From Symbiodinium natans (lineage: Eukaryota > Sar > Dinophyceae > Suessiales > Symbiodiniaceae), in contig CAJNDS010002433.1 in NCBI GenBank assembly GCA_905221605.1, forward strand, positions 70,001 through 105,000: a stretch of 35,000 nt of DNA. Reading direction: 5' to 3'. Shown piece by piece: positions 1-13,200 of the stretch. The position numbers were made by a program, and so were the translations under genes. Every line of letters begins with the position of its first letter. Position 1 is the first letter of the stretch. The notes beneath the pieces were generated by a model. The model was not told where the DNA came from and ran no database searches. It saw nothing but the letters and a program-made list of their open reading frames with translations.

Positions 1-575
1 GGTTTAGGGTTTAGGCTTGGGGTTTAGTGTTTAGGGTTGTGAGGGTTAGGGTTAGCCTCGGGGGTTTCCCACAAAATGGGGCTTTAGGGGTTGTAGGGGT
101 TTAGGGTTTAGGGATTGGGGTTTAGGGTTTTAGGGTTTAGGGTTTCGGGAGTTTAGGGTTGTGAGGATTAGGGGTAGGGTTTAGGGTTTTTGAATTTAGG
201 GGTTTATGGTTTCGGGTTTAGGGTTTAGGGGTTTAGGGTTTGGGGTTGTAAAGGGTTTTAGGGTTTCAGGGGTTTAGGGGTTCTAGGGCTTTGGGGTCAT
301 GTGCCCCTTACGAGTAGTTTCTTATGGTTTGTGTTGAGGGTACTAAACCCTCACTACCCCCTTTTGGGGGCTTGGAGCTTACGGTTGATGTGGCCCATGT
401 ACACGACTGCCCGTAGAGCCTCAAGCTGCCAGCCCAACAAAACTGCAACGGTCATTTTTATGAAGGCTGATTGTGACCCTTGTGCTCAGCTCAAAAACCC
501 GAAACTCTATCCCTAAACCCTAAACCCCAAACCCTAAACCCTAAATCCTAAACCCTTATCCCGAGGAGCACACGG
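1..575. repeat. Degenerate TTTAGGG array and unique flank
   Basis: Positions 1-299 are degenerate TTTAGGG units with variants (TTTCGGG, TTGGGG, TTGTGAGGG). 300-510 is unique sequence without a supported gene. 511-560 is a short CCCTAAA array in the opposite orientation. Confidence 0.85.
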
Positions 576-628
576 ATGGCAAGTGGCGATGCTGCAAAAA
601 GGGGGCTCGGCTCCGCTCCCCATCCTGT
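576..628 (+). CDS. Possible first coding exon of the MscS gene
   Basis: An ATG at 576 opens MASGDAAKRGLGSAPHPV. A GC donor at 629 would leave phase 2, which matches the candidate exon at 1182. There is no homology support, and other frames here are also open, so this is only a suggestion for the start. Confidence 0.2.
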
Positions 629-1181
629 GCAGGTTTACACGAGGTCTTCGCGCATGTGTGAGGTTTTCCCTAAACCCTAAACCCTAAACCCTAAACCCTA
701 AACCCTAAACCCTAAACCCTAAACCCTAAACCCTAAACCCCAAACCCTAAACCCTAAACCCTAAACCCTAAACCCTAAACCCTAAACCCTAAACCCTAAA
801 CCCTAAACCCTAAACCCCAAACCCTAAGCCCTAAACCCTAAACCCTAACCCCTAAACGCGAAACCCTTAACCCTTAAACCCGAAACCTAGCAACCACGGG
901 CTTGCAACCCTTAAAACCTCTAAACCCCCTAAACTCAAGGCTTAGGCCGCCCCTCTATAGTGGGGCAGGGACCCCAAACCCCAAACCCAAACCCTAAACA
1001 CTAAACCCCAAACCTGAAACCCTAAACCCTAAACTCTCAAACCCCAAACCCTAAACCTTAAACCCTAAACCCTAAACCCTAAACTCTCAAACCCTAAACC
1101 CTAAACCCTAAACCCTAAACCCTAAACCCTAAACCCTAAACCCCAAACCCCAAACCCCAAACCCTAAACCCTAAGCCAAAG
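629..1181. repeat. Two CCCTAAA arrays around a unique island
   Basis: About 669-853 and 975-1174 are near-perfect CCCTAAA arrays with some CCCCAAA units; 890-970 is unique and shows no gene. Confidence 0.9.
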
Positions 1182-1200
1182 GTGGGTGCTCCGCGAGGAG
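1182..1200 (+). CDS. MscS gene, candidate N-terminal exon (WVLREE)
   Basis: After AAAG the frame G|TGG GTG CTC CGC GAG GAG encodes WVLREE and stops before a GC donor in phase 0, which fits the exon at 1980. It is only 19 nt, in a unique island between telomeric arrays. Rests on phase and composition alone. Confidence 0.35.
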
Positions 1201-4200
1201 GCGGGCCTCGTCGGCTTGCGGAAGCCTTCCCTGCCACTGCAGGCTGCGGGACTGCGATAAGGGTTTGGGGTTTAGGGTTTAGGGTTTCGGGTTTAGGGTT
1301 TAGGGTCTAGGGTCTAGGGTCTAGGACTGAGGGGTTTCCAGGGTTAGGGTTCAAGGGGGCTCAGGGGTTTAGTGTTCGGGGACTTGGCGGCTAAGGTTCT
1401 TGGATCCCCAGGGAGCCCCAATGCACCTCATATTCGAGGGGCTGGATGGGGAATTGTGTTACATTCCGCAGTAGGGCCCGCAGGGGGGGGGGGGGGGGGC
1501 GCGACAGAAGGCTCGCGTTTTGACACGTATCTTACAGCGCACTGTTATTGGCAAAAGCGCTGTTAAGACACACGTTATTGGGTTTGTGTACGTTCGTGCG
1601 CAGGGTGAGGCGATTCTTTCATGCATTGCATCGCACATATCACATCACATGGAGCACCCCTTTCAGCTGAAAAGACTTCCCCCTTGCCTTTCTGACTTTC
1701 GGAACAGTCGCATCGAAGAACCCCTGCTGCAAGGTTTGCTAGGTTGCGATCTTGAGAAGAAGACTGCTGTTTGCTGGAGTGAGAAGCTGCACAAGTGTAG
1801 TCTACGCAAAGCGAAGACGATTCCCCCGAACCGAAAACACTTTCCTAAGCTCTAGCCGCAGCAAGATTTCAACCCTAAACCCTAAACCCTAAACCCTAAA
1901 CCCTAAACCCTAAACCCTAAACCCTAAACCCTAAACCCTAAACCCTAAACCCTAAACCCTTGGGGGTTTTAGGGTTTAGGGGTACATGATGTATCATTCC
2001 TACCTGAAAACCCTGGCCTTGATCATCACAGTGGAACGCCGGTGAGAGGTGCGGATTCTCCCGTCGACGGCCCCGCCGGTGGTGTCCTACCGGACGACCT
2101 ACGTTCAGGCAAGAGGGCCCTATTCCCTAAACCCTCAACCCGAAACCGACACACCCCCGCAACCGCCCCCTGAACCTCCCCCCCCCCAACCCCTGAACTC
2201 TTGACCCTAAACCCTGAACCCCAAACTCTAAACCCTAAACCCTAGCCCTAAACCCTAAACCCGAACCCCAACTTGTTGCAGGCCACGGAGCGGCCGCTGA
2301 CGCTCTGGAGCTCCTGCTTCGTAGTTGCGCAGCTGGTGGACTACGCCCCTTGTCTGGGAGGGTTTAGGGTTTAGGGTTTAGGGTTTAGGGTTTAGGGTAT
2401 AAGGTTCAGGGTTTAGGGTTTAGGGTTTAGGGCTTAGGGCTTAGGGTTTAGGGTTATTTTGGGGTTAAGGGGGCTATGACACCCAAGGTTCCCTAATACT
2501 CCCTACTGCTTTCTAAGGCTCCCTAAGCTACCTACCCCTCCATGAACCTAAGAACCCTGTAAACGGGGGTCTGTGGTGGGTTTGAGAGTCTAGGGGCCTG
2601 TCGGTTTTTGGGTTTGGGTTTTAAGATTCCAGGCTTTAAAACGAGTAGTTTTTCTTTGTCGCTTTTTGTTTGGGCCGGGTCTTCTAGGAGGCACCGACAA
2701 CTACAACCGATGAATTTCCCGAAGGCCTTACAGGAAGCCATCCTGCCTCAACCCCCTAAAGCTTGAACTCAACCCCTAAACCCTGAGCCCTAAACCCCAA
2801 ACCCCAAACCCCAAACCCTAAACCCTTAAAGCCCCAACCTTCAACTCCCCAAGCTCCCAGACCCTCAGCCAAACAAAGATGGTTACTGCAAATTTGCAGC
2901 CTTTGACCCTCAAAGACCTCAAGACCTCAAGGCCTTTGACCTTAAATCCTTCAACCCTTAGGCTTTCGAATCGTCCTCATATACCTTAGGAGCCCCAAAG
3001 CATAGAGGCCCTTCATAACCCTATCGTAAGCCTTGCCGCAACCCTCGACCCTCGAGCCTCCTCGCTGCAAAACGGCACGGTCACCAAGCAAGGCCACACT
3101 GTTTTCATAACCCTAAACCCTAAACCCTGAACCCTAAACCCTAAACCCTAAATCCTAAACCCTAAATCCTAAACCGTCAGTTCTCACCCGACTTGTCGCT
3201 GCCCATCAGGCCTCAAGCAGAATCTCGGACGCTGCAGCCCACAAGCACCCCCAGCTTCGGCCCTAGGGGTAGGGCCTAGCTATTCAAAATGTGAAAATCA
3301 GGAATGAGAGAGCTGTAGCCCACGGCTTTAGGCGCTCAAGGTTACTGTGATGAGAAAAGCCCCTGATAGAAGCCTTAGGATCCCTAAACCCTAGACCCTA
3401 CTAGCCCTAAACCCTAAGCCCCAAACCCTAAACCCTAAACCCTAAACCCTAAACCCTAAACCCCAAACCCTAAACCCCTGAACCCTAAACCCTATTAGCC
3501 CTCAACCCTTCTGAGTAGTCCTCCCCCCAGGTTCTTCGGCGCAAGGCTTCCACGAAGGCGCTGACCAACAGGACTTTGGGTCATTCAGGGTTTAGGGTTT
3601 AGGGTTTAGGGTTCAGGGTTTAGGGTTTAGGGCTGTAGGGTTTAGGGTTGAGGGTTTAGGGTTTAGGGTTTAGGGTTCAAGGGGTTTTGGCGGGGTTGAG
3701 GGTTTAGGGTTTGGGGTTTAGGGCTAGTAGGGTGTAGGGTGTAGGGTTTAGAAGTTAGGGAGCTTCGTTCGGAGGGTTTAGGGTTTAGGCTTAGGGGTTA
3801 GGGCTTAGGGTTTCGGGTTTAGGGGTTAGGGTTTAGGGTTTAGGATTTTGGGTTTAGGGTTTAGGGCAGCTTTTACAAGATGACAGGGAGGGGGCTTGTG
3901 GTTTTCGTCGTCGGTTCGCTCCTGCAGGATCATCAACGTCATGTCGCGGATCCGGTGGCTGCAGCCCAGCTGCACCCTAAACGCTAAGCCCTAAGCCCTA
4001 AACCCTAAACCCTAAACCCTAAACCCCAAACCTTAAGCCCTAAACCCTAAACCCTAAGCCCTAAACCCTAAAGCCTTAAACCCTGCGCCCTAAACCCTAA
4101 ACTATGACCCTGGAGGCTCCGCCTAAGCCCAAAGGAGCGGTGAAAAGCCCTTAAATCCCAAGACCCACAACCCAAATGCCGAACTCCGAAGCCCCCTCCG

Positions 4201-7200
4201 AAGAAAACCCTTACAACCCCAAACCCTAAGCCCTAAACCCTAAACCCTACACCCTACACCCTAAACCCTGAAACCCCAAACCCTAAACCAGGCTCACTTC
4301 AACCTGCGCATGCCTCGCCCTCTTCCGACTGATTGCCCGATGGAAGGCTGGGTTTATGGTGTTTGGGGGCTTATGGGGTTAAGGGTTTGGGGTTTGGGGT
4401 TTAGGGTTCCGGGCTTACGTTTTAGGGCTTGGGGTTTGGGGTTAAGGGTTTGGGGGGATTTGTTGGCGGCCTAGAGGTTGGTTGCTTTTAAACACGTGTC
4501 TTGGGTTTAGGGCCTAGGGTGTTTGAGCTCCAAGAGACAGCGGATGTTCGGAAGCCCCACAAATCCTAAGCCCCAAGCCCCAAACCCTAGACCTCAAAAC
4601 TTCCAAGCGTTTAGCACCCAAGCCCTAAACCCTAAACCCTAAACCCTAAACCCTAAACCCTAAACCCTAAACCCTAAACCCTAAACCCTAAACCCTAAAC
4701 CCTAAACCCTAAACCCGAAACCCGAAACCCGAAACCCTAAACCCCAAACCCCAAACTGCAGCACCTCGAAACTTCTAAACACCCAAGGCCCGCAAGCCTC
4801 TACTTGGAGGTTCATGGGTACTTGTAACCCTAAACCCTAAACCCTAAACCCTAAACCCTAAACCCTAAACCCTAAACCCTAAACCCTAAACCCTAAACCC
4901 TAAACCCTAAACCCCAATCATCGCTGCACTTACAAGCCCCTCCTCTAATTAGGTTCTCGTCGACTTATAACCCGGGTTCTAAGTGCCCATGAACTCCAAG
5001 GAAGCCTCCGCAGCCGAAACCTCTGCACCCCTTAACCCTGACCCTCCGTACTACATCTCAACCCTAAACCCTAAACCCTAAACCCTAAACCCTAAACCCT
5101 AAACCCTAAGCCCTAAACCCTAAACCCTAAACCCTAAACCCTAAACCCTTAACCCTAAACCCTAAACCCTCCCCCCTCTAAATTTTCGGGTTTGGAGTTT
5201 AGGGATGTTCAGAACCCGAGCCCCTAAAGCTCCTAAAGCCTCCAGACCCGAAATCCTAAATCCTTAGGCCTTAAGTCGCAATGTCTAAACCCGAGATCAC
5301 TAAAATCCCAGACCCTAAATGCCTAAATCCTTAAACCCCCCCAAGCCCGAAAATCCCTAAGTCTCTTGTTCTAAATCCTACATCCCCAAACCCCAAACCC
5401 TAAACCCCAACACCCTAAATCCCGAAACCCCCAACTCCCTAAATCCGTGAACCTCAAAAAAACCCTAAATCTCCAAACCCTACAAACCCCAACCCCTAAA
5501 CCCCCAAAACCCGAAACCCCAAACCCCAAATCCTCATTGCCTAAACCCTAAACCCTAAACCCTAAACCCCAAACCCCAAACTCCAAACCCTAAACCCTAA
5601 ACCTTTGCAGGGTTTAAGTTGGGCCTCGGCCTCGTGATCAGGAGCGGCGATCCCGGGGAAAGGCATGGCTGGAAAGAATGCTTCAAGGGCTTAGGCAACT
5701 TAGCAGGGTTTAGGGTTTAGGGTTTAGGGTGTAGGGTTTAGGGTTTAGGGTTGGACGCCCAGCCCTGAAAATTTTAATGATTCAGCCCTAAACCCTAAAC
5801 CCCCTCAAACGGAAGCCCGGAACTCCCAAACACTAAGCCCTCAGCCCAAACCCTATGGCCTGACTAGCGGAGGAGTTTTATAGTTCCAAGAGTTCAGGGC
5901 GCATGATTGAGCAACCCCTTATTGAACCTCCCTACCCCGGGTTTAGGGTTTAGGGTTTAGCGTTTAGTTCGGGTTTAGGGTTTAGGGCCCGCATATATTC
6001 CCCAGATGGCAGTTAGGGGGGTGGAGTGGGTTTACATCAGGGGAAGGGCAACGTGCCGAAGCCCCTAAACCCCGCTAAGCCCCCAAAACCTCTCCACCGC
6101 CTAAACCTTCTAAACCCCCTAAGCCCCATAGATCCCCTAAACCCTAAACCTCCAAACAGTAAAGGAGCTGATTCCGGAGCCGTATACGGCTTTGGGTTCA
6201 GGGTTCAAGACCTCCCCCCCTCTAACAACCACATTTCCCACGCATCTGTGGGTCGAAGGGTCCACGGTAGGTCTGAGGGTTCAGGGCTTTCGAGCATTGG
6301 GATTTTAGGGGCTGTGAGTTTGGGGGAGGAGGGGGTTGGTCTGTGCAGCAGGCGGTGATCTCAGACGTCCTCGGGGTGCAGCTGGTCCGCAGCATGAGTT
6401 AGGCTTGCTCGGTTAGCAACCCCAAGGGTTTCGGGGTTTACTTGGAGGGGTACATATAACCCCAATAATCACTGTACGTATAGAAGCCCCCCCAGTCCCC
6501 CCTAAGCCCCCTAAGTAGGTTATTCGTAGACTTATCATTGGGGTTATAAGCCCTGAACCCTAAACCCAAAAAACCCTAAGCCCTAAGCCCTAAGCCCTAA
6601 GCCCTAAGCCCTAACCCTAAACCCTAAACCCTAAATTGGAGTTATAAGCCCTTAGACTTATGATTGGGGTTATAGGTACCCCCATATGAACCTCCAAGTA
6701 GGGTTTAGGGTTTCGGGCTTTTTCGGCGGTTCAGAGGTTCAGATGGACTCAGGAGTTGAGAGCTTCGGATCACGGCAGTTTTAGGGTTTAGGGTTTAGGG
6801 TTTGGGGTTTAGGGTCTAGGGTTTAGGGTTTCGGGCTTAGGATCATGGGGCCTGTGGTTGGAGCATGCAGGTTATGAGAGTCTTCACGTAAACCCTAAAC
6901 CCTTTACCCTAAACCCTAAACCCTAAACCTCAAACCCTGAACCCCAAACTCTGAACCCCAAACCCTGAGCCCGAAAATCAGCAATTCCGAGCCTGGCTTT
7001 GAGAGCATCAGTCGGATTCAGAAGGATTCCTAAGTGGATGGGCAGGATCCTTCCAAGGGTTCTTGGGGTTTAGGGTCGAGGGTTTAGGGTAACCCCAACC
7101 CTAAACCCTAAACCGTAAACCCGAAACCCGAAACCCTAAACCCTAAACCCGAAACCCTAAACCCTAAACCCTAAACCCTAAACCCTAAGCCCCAAACCCT

Positions 7201-10200
7201 AAACCCTACTGTCCCAATATCCGAGCCGGGAGGGTACGCAGCCCAGGCAATCCAGTCAGCGCGAGGCGCGTTGTCTCAGAGCGATTGGAATCTCACCTTC
7301 TCCCTCATACCACCTGCTCGATGCCCGAAGCCCTAAACCCTAAACCCTTACTAAACCCCCTAAACCCCGAAGCCCCTCTATACCCCCTAAACCCCCAAAC
7401 CACTAAACCCCTAAGCCCCTAAAACCCCTAAGCCCCGAACGAGGTTTCTGATGTTTAGCGGGGCTTATGGGCTTGGGGGGGGGGCCCTTTTCTATGTCAT
7501 AAGCGCTTCGTGGGCCTCGGGTTTAGGGTGTTGAGGCTTCAGGGTTTAGGGGACAGGGTTGATGGTTTTGGGGGCCCTAAACCCTAAACCCTAAACCCCA
7601 AACCCCAAACCCCAAACCCTAAACCCTAAACCCTAAACCCTAAACCCTAAACCCTAAACTCTAAACCCTAAACCCTACACCCTAAACCCTAAACCCCAAA
7701 CCCCAAACCCTAAACCCTAAACCCTAAACCCTAAACCCTAAACCCTAAACCCTAAACCCTAAACCCTAAACCCTAAGGTTTTGGGGGTTTAGGGCGTCCA
7801 AAAAGAAAACCCCTCCGAAGCTCTCCCAAGGGCCCCCCAAAGAACCCTTAACCCCAAAGCCCTAAGTCACAGAATGCCTGCCCCCCCCCCCCCCCCCCCC
7901 CCTCCACCTAAAGGTTTTTCAAAACAGGAAGTGAAAGCCGATCCCCCATGCTGCCAGAATGAACCCCCCCCCCCCTTGAAGATGAGATCAACATCTCGTT
8001 AAGAATCGGTGGGAAGATCTTTGAGAGTTCATCCAGTCCTCCAGAGCAACAGAGCCCTGAAATACTCCGCGAAAGCCCTCCTCTAGACCATACTCTGTAG
8101 GCTTCAACGCACCTCCTTTATTGGGGTTTAGGGTCAAGCAGTGATGCCTTGGACTCGGTTCAGGGTTTAGGATTTTAGAGTTCTAGGGTTTACGCTTTTT
8201 GCCTCCCTTGTTTCAAGCCTCCGGGCACCCAGACGGAAGGCACGGCTGAGTGCTCTGACAATCCTGATGCAGACGCTGGTCCTCGTTGGCTGGCGCGCCG
8301 GGGGGGTGGGGGTTCGGACCTAAACCTTTAGGCGCCTAACCCTAAACCCTCTACCCGAAACCCCAAACCCGAAACCCTATATACCCGAAACCCTAAAAAC
8401 CCGAAACCTAGCACCCTTTTTGCTTCAGGCTGCAGAGGGGATCAGGGGATACAAGGGTCTGCGCTCAGGGTTTATGCTTGAGGGCCCTCTCGAACCCTTT
8501 AAAAAAGAACCCTAAACCCTAAACCCTAAACCCTAAACCCTAAACCCTAAACCCTAAACCGTGTTTAAATAAAGAGGAGTCATCTCAAGAGGGCTTCGGG
8601 TTCATGTGAACGGAGGCCTGTTTAAAGGGTAGGAGTCGCACCTTCCCGTCATCTAAAGATCTAGGGGTTTAGGGTTTAGGGTTTAGGGTTTAGGGTTTAG
8701 GGTTTAGGGTGTTCCTGAAGGGGGCAAGGGCATAACCCCTCCCGAAGCTGCGAGACTAACGCACATGCTCGCTCGCAGTCGTGCCACAGAGGCTTGTCTG
8801 CTGAGCCCTAAACCTTAAACCCGAAGCTTCTGACAGCCGAATGCTGTGCACCACTCTGTACCTAAAGGCTCCTGCGCCATACTTCTTCAAGGTAGTAGAC
8901 TATAACCCTATAACCTCAACATGACACTTAACATGAGGTTCTGCAGGTAAGACTTCAGGTGAGAGATGCAGTTTAACCAGATAGCTCCTCCGAGCTAAGG
9001 GTGCAGGGTTTAGGGTTTAGGGTTTAGGGGTTTAACACCCCAGCGCGAGCGCGTGAGCGCGCCCCACGCAGTCTGGGCTTCTCGGAAACCGTGAGCTGCA
9101 ACCTCGAAACCCCTAAACTTCTGGGGGTGAGATTGGGATGTTTTCCCCTTATGCTTAATGGGTGTTATAATACGGGGGGTTCTACAATCCCCATTCAGGA
9201 CTCTTAGCATGAGGAACATCCCAAGGGTGAGAGTGGAATTCTGTTCCTAAAACCTAAACCCTAAACCCGAAACCCTAAACCCTAAACCCCAGGGTGCAGT
9301 AAGCCCCTAAACTTTCCTCCCGACAGCTCCTCATAACCGCCCCACTGTAACCCCCCAGACCCTACGCCCTAAGCCCTTCCTAAGCCCTAAACCCTAAACC
9401 CTACTCCCGAAACCCGAAACCCCAAACCCTAAGCGCCGAGAGCAACAAGCGAGCCCGGGGAGGTGGATGTGGGTCCTGGCGATTTGTGGGATCCAGGCCG
9501 CTCGGCTCAGGTTTTCGGGTTTTTAGGGTTTCGGGTTTTGAAGTTTTTTTTGGCCTTTGTTGCGCGATTTTTTTTGTTACATTTTGGGTTTTTTTGGGCT
9601 TTGGGGTTTGTAGTTTTTTTTGGGGTTGTGAGGGGTTTTTGAGGGTCTGAGGGGTTTGTAGGGTTTTGGGGGTTTAGGACTTGGGGTTTAGGGCGGGGGG
9701 GGTCTTTCGGGGTTTCAGGTTTTTTTTTTTTGGGTTTCGGGCTTCGGGGGCTTGAGGGTTGAGATTGCTTTCTGGGGTGGAGGCCTGGGCTCGAGCGGGG
9801 TTATGGGAGCTGGGGCTGGCCTTATCCTTCCAGAACCTTCTTGGTTTTGGTCCGACGGTTTGCTTGTATTGGATCTACGGGCACGGGCTGAGGGGTCTTC
9901 TGGGCTGTTGGTTGCCTGAGGTCCGCCCCCCTCTCTCTCCCCTGAAGCCGGAAAGCCGAAACCTTAAACCAAGCCCAACTTTGCCTCTGCGGCCCTGAGG
10001 CCCTGAAAAAAAGAAAAGCAACAAGATCAAAACAAAACATTAAAACCCTCAATCCCCAAACCTTTAGGGTTTAGGGTTTAGGGTTTAGGGTTTAGGGTTT
10101 AGGGTTTAGGGTCTAGGGTCTAGGGTCTAGGGTCTAGGGGCAAGGTCGGGCGGCTGCTGCTCTCCACCTCAGTGGGTGCCCTCCTCCTGGGTATCGTTGG

Positions 10201-13200
10201 CAGGCCGGCTGCCCCGAAAAGCAAACCTCTAAACCTCTAAACCTCTAAACCTCTAAACCTCTAAACCTCTAAACCCTAAACCCTAAACCCTTTACCCTAA
10301 ACCCTAAACCCTAAACCCTAAACCCTAAACCCTAAACCCTAAACCCTAAACCCTAAACCCTAAACCCTAAACCCTAAACCCTAAACCCTAAACTCTTGGG
10401 AGTTCCAGGGCTTTAGGGTGAAGTGACCCTAAGGACCCTAAACCCTGCCTACGACTCCTAAACCCTGCCTACGACTCCACCGAACAGTCTATGTATGTAT
10501 GTATGTATGTATGTATGTATGTATGTATGTATGTATGTATGTATGTATGTATGTACGTTTTCATATGTGACGGTTCGCGTCTAGGGCTTGGATTGCTTGG
10601 GTTTGCGTTTATCGCCCTCTTTGCCTGCGCGGCTCCCACGCCCTCGGTGTTCGCATCAGGGACGTGCTCTCGAACATGCTCAGCTGCCTGGTCATCTACC
10701 TGACGCAGCCCTTCGCGCAGGGCGACTGGATCACGACCCGCGGCTGAGAGCTTCTTGAAACCCTAAACCCGAAACCCTAGACCCTAAGCCCCGAAGCTCT
10801 GAGCCCCTAAACCCCAGAACCCAGACCCCCAAGTCGCCATGAACCCCAAAGCCCGGCGCTGCAACCCTTCAGCCCCGAGCCGCCCCCGCCTGAAAAAGCA
10901 CCCTGCGCCCTCTTTAACTTCGTACGAAGAGGGAGCAGTTCGGCTCTCTTTTTCTTCTTCTGTGGAGAAGCACTGAACCCTAAACCCATGATCTCCTAAA
11001 CCCTTAAAACCCTAAAGCGCGCACCCACAAGCAACCCCAGGTTGAGCCTAAACCCCCCAAAACCTTTACACCTTGCGGCGACGAGCCAGAGCCCAAACAC
11101 CCAAGACCCTTAAAGCACCAGGCGATGCAAGGGTTTCAGGGTTTCAGGGTTTCGAGCGTGTCACCGGTTACAGGGCTTACGGGGGTTACAGGGGTGCTGG
11201 CCGGAGAGTAAGAAGCCGCGAGGCAAGCTTGGAGCCTAAACTCTTGTGAAAACTCATAGAGAGACCCTAAAACCCCAACACCCCTAAACCCTAAACCCTA
11301 AGGCCTAAGCCCTAAGCCCTAAGGCCTAAGCCCTAAACCCTATGCCCTAAACCCTAAACCCTAAACCCTAAACCCTAAACCCTAAACCTTGAACCCTAAA
11401 CCCTAAACCCTAAACCCTAAACCCTAAACCCTAAACCCTAAACCCTAAACCCTAAACCCTAAACCCTAAGCCGAGGCTGGAGCAAGGACAGGACGGCTGG
11501 GCCGAGGAGATCGGCCTCTTCTACACGCTGCTCGCTGTGTCTGCAGGGCTCCAGGGGATTTTTGAGGTTTAGGGTTTAGGGTATTTAGGGTTTAGGGTTT
11601 AGGGTTTAGGGTATTCAGGGTTGAGGGTATTTTGGGTTTAGGGCATTTAGGGTTTAGGGTGGAGGTTCTGGAGCTTGGGTTTGGGTTTGTTTGGGTTTGT
11701 TTGGGTTTGTTTGGGTTTGTTTGGGTTTGTTTGGGTTTGTTTGGGTTTGTTTGGGTTTGTTTGGGTGGGTTTGGGTGGGTTTGGGTGGGTTTGGGTGGGT
11801 TTGGCGGGTTTGGGTGGGTTTGGGTGGGCTTGAATGTATTTCGGTCGGCTTGGAGCGTTTGTTTTTTTGTTTGGGTGGTTTGAGGGTTTTGGGGGTTTAG
11901 GACCTGCGCAGAGCATCATGATCTCATCCGGCGAACCTACACAATCTCAGGGCTCAGGGTTTTGTGACTTGGCTTGAAGGCTCCCACCTGGACGGTCACC
12001 TGTACCAGTTGTTGACCTCCTTGTTGCACGGGATCTTACCCCAACTCGTTGAGACCCGAACCCTTGACACAATGACAAAGAGCCTAAAACCTCAAGCCTA
12101 AACCGCAAACCCATGAGGTCAAACCACGCCCTAGATCGAAACCCCGAACCTATAGTAGAATACAAGTATAACAGTATACCAGTATAATAGCATATAGGCA
12201 TAACAGTATATCTGTTTAACAGCATAGCGGAAAAACGGTATAACAGTAGAATGGTATAATCGTATACTAGAAAACTAGAGGGACCTGAAAGCCACGCACC
12301 AAAATGCCAATTTTCCCCCACATGTGCCTCGTTGGCAAAGGAAGGTCATCCAGTGGGACAAGCGCCCCCTCTACGTACCCAACTTCCGCCGCAGGGCTGA
12401 GAGGGTGGAGTTTGTAGGGTTCAGGGGTTCAGGGTTTGGGTTTAGGCTTAAGGGTTCGGGGTTTGCCTTCAGGGTTTGGGGTTCAGGGTTTGAGGTTAAG
12501 GGTTGAGGGTTCAGGGTTCGGCGTTTAGGGCTTGTGGGCTCAGTCTAGGCCCGAAGTTCAAGGCCCAGCAATCAGCCCAGGCAAGCCCCAAACCCGAAGC
12601 CCTTCAGCCCCTCAGCCTGAACTCCACGACCCCACTTGAAGGTTCAGGGGGTACTTCTAGCCCCAAGAATATCTGCGCTTGTAAGCCCTAAGTCCTCCAA
12701 GTAGGTTATAAGTAGACTTCTGACTGGGGTTCTAAGCACCCATGAACCTCTAAGTACACCCGAAGATGACGCGGGCACCCAGGCATCGTGCAGATGCTGG
12801 TGCAGAACAACTCCCGCATGACGCGGCTCGCCGCAGTTTGAGGGCGTTGCTGCCTCCCCTCGGAGGCCCCAAAGCCCGAAACACCAAAGCCCAGATTTGT
12901 CCCCCAAAACCCTACATCCGAATCTCAAACCTCTTCCCCCACCCCCCCAAACCCTAGTCAAGCCTTACTTCCTAAGTCAAGACCATGTAAGCCCTGAAGC
13001 TTTAACTCCTAAGATCCTCGCGCCTCGGCTCTAGCGTGGCCTTTGCAGATGCGGTGAGACGAATGGTGCAAAGGGAGACAGACAGTCATGCCGAAGGTCA
13101 ACGACATCCCGGCACAAAGCCCAGAGCAAAGATCCCTGAAAAGAAGGCCGGAGCCAAAGTGATGCAGATCCAGGCCGGGGGGCCGCTGAAACCCCAAAAA

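Noticed and set aside
1-299. A true chromosome end (telomere) at the left edge
   Set aside because: The repeats are degenerate, are not continued in one orientation, and similar arrays in both orientations occur throughout the window.
669-853. CRISPR array
   Set aside because: Heptad tandem repeat without spacers, in a eukaryotic gene context.
1520-1855. 111-codon + frame
   Set aside because: Unique DNA, but no motif recognised, no fit to the MscS phases, and one such frame is not unexpected by chance in 35 kb. Kept only as a note in the intron description.
6026-6358. 110-codon + frame
   Set aside because: Mostly Pro/Leu/Asn codons from degenerate CCCTAAA repeat, overlapping the better supported exon at 6352 in another frame.
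10491-10703. 70-codon + frame starting with repeated Met-Tyr-Val-Cys
   Set aside because: Its N-terminal third is a translated (GTAT)n microsatellite and it is out of frame with the MscS exon at 10660.
11632-11919. Overlapping frames rich in GLFGFVWVCL (+) and KPTQTNPNKP (-)
   Set aside because: Both strands translate the same 10-bp minisatellite.
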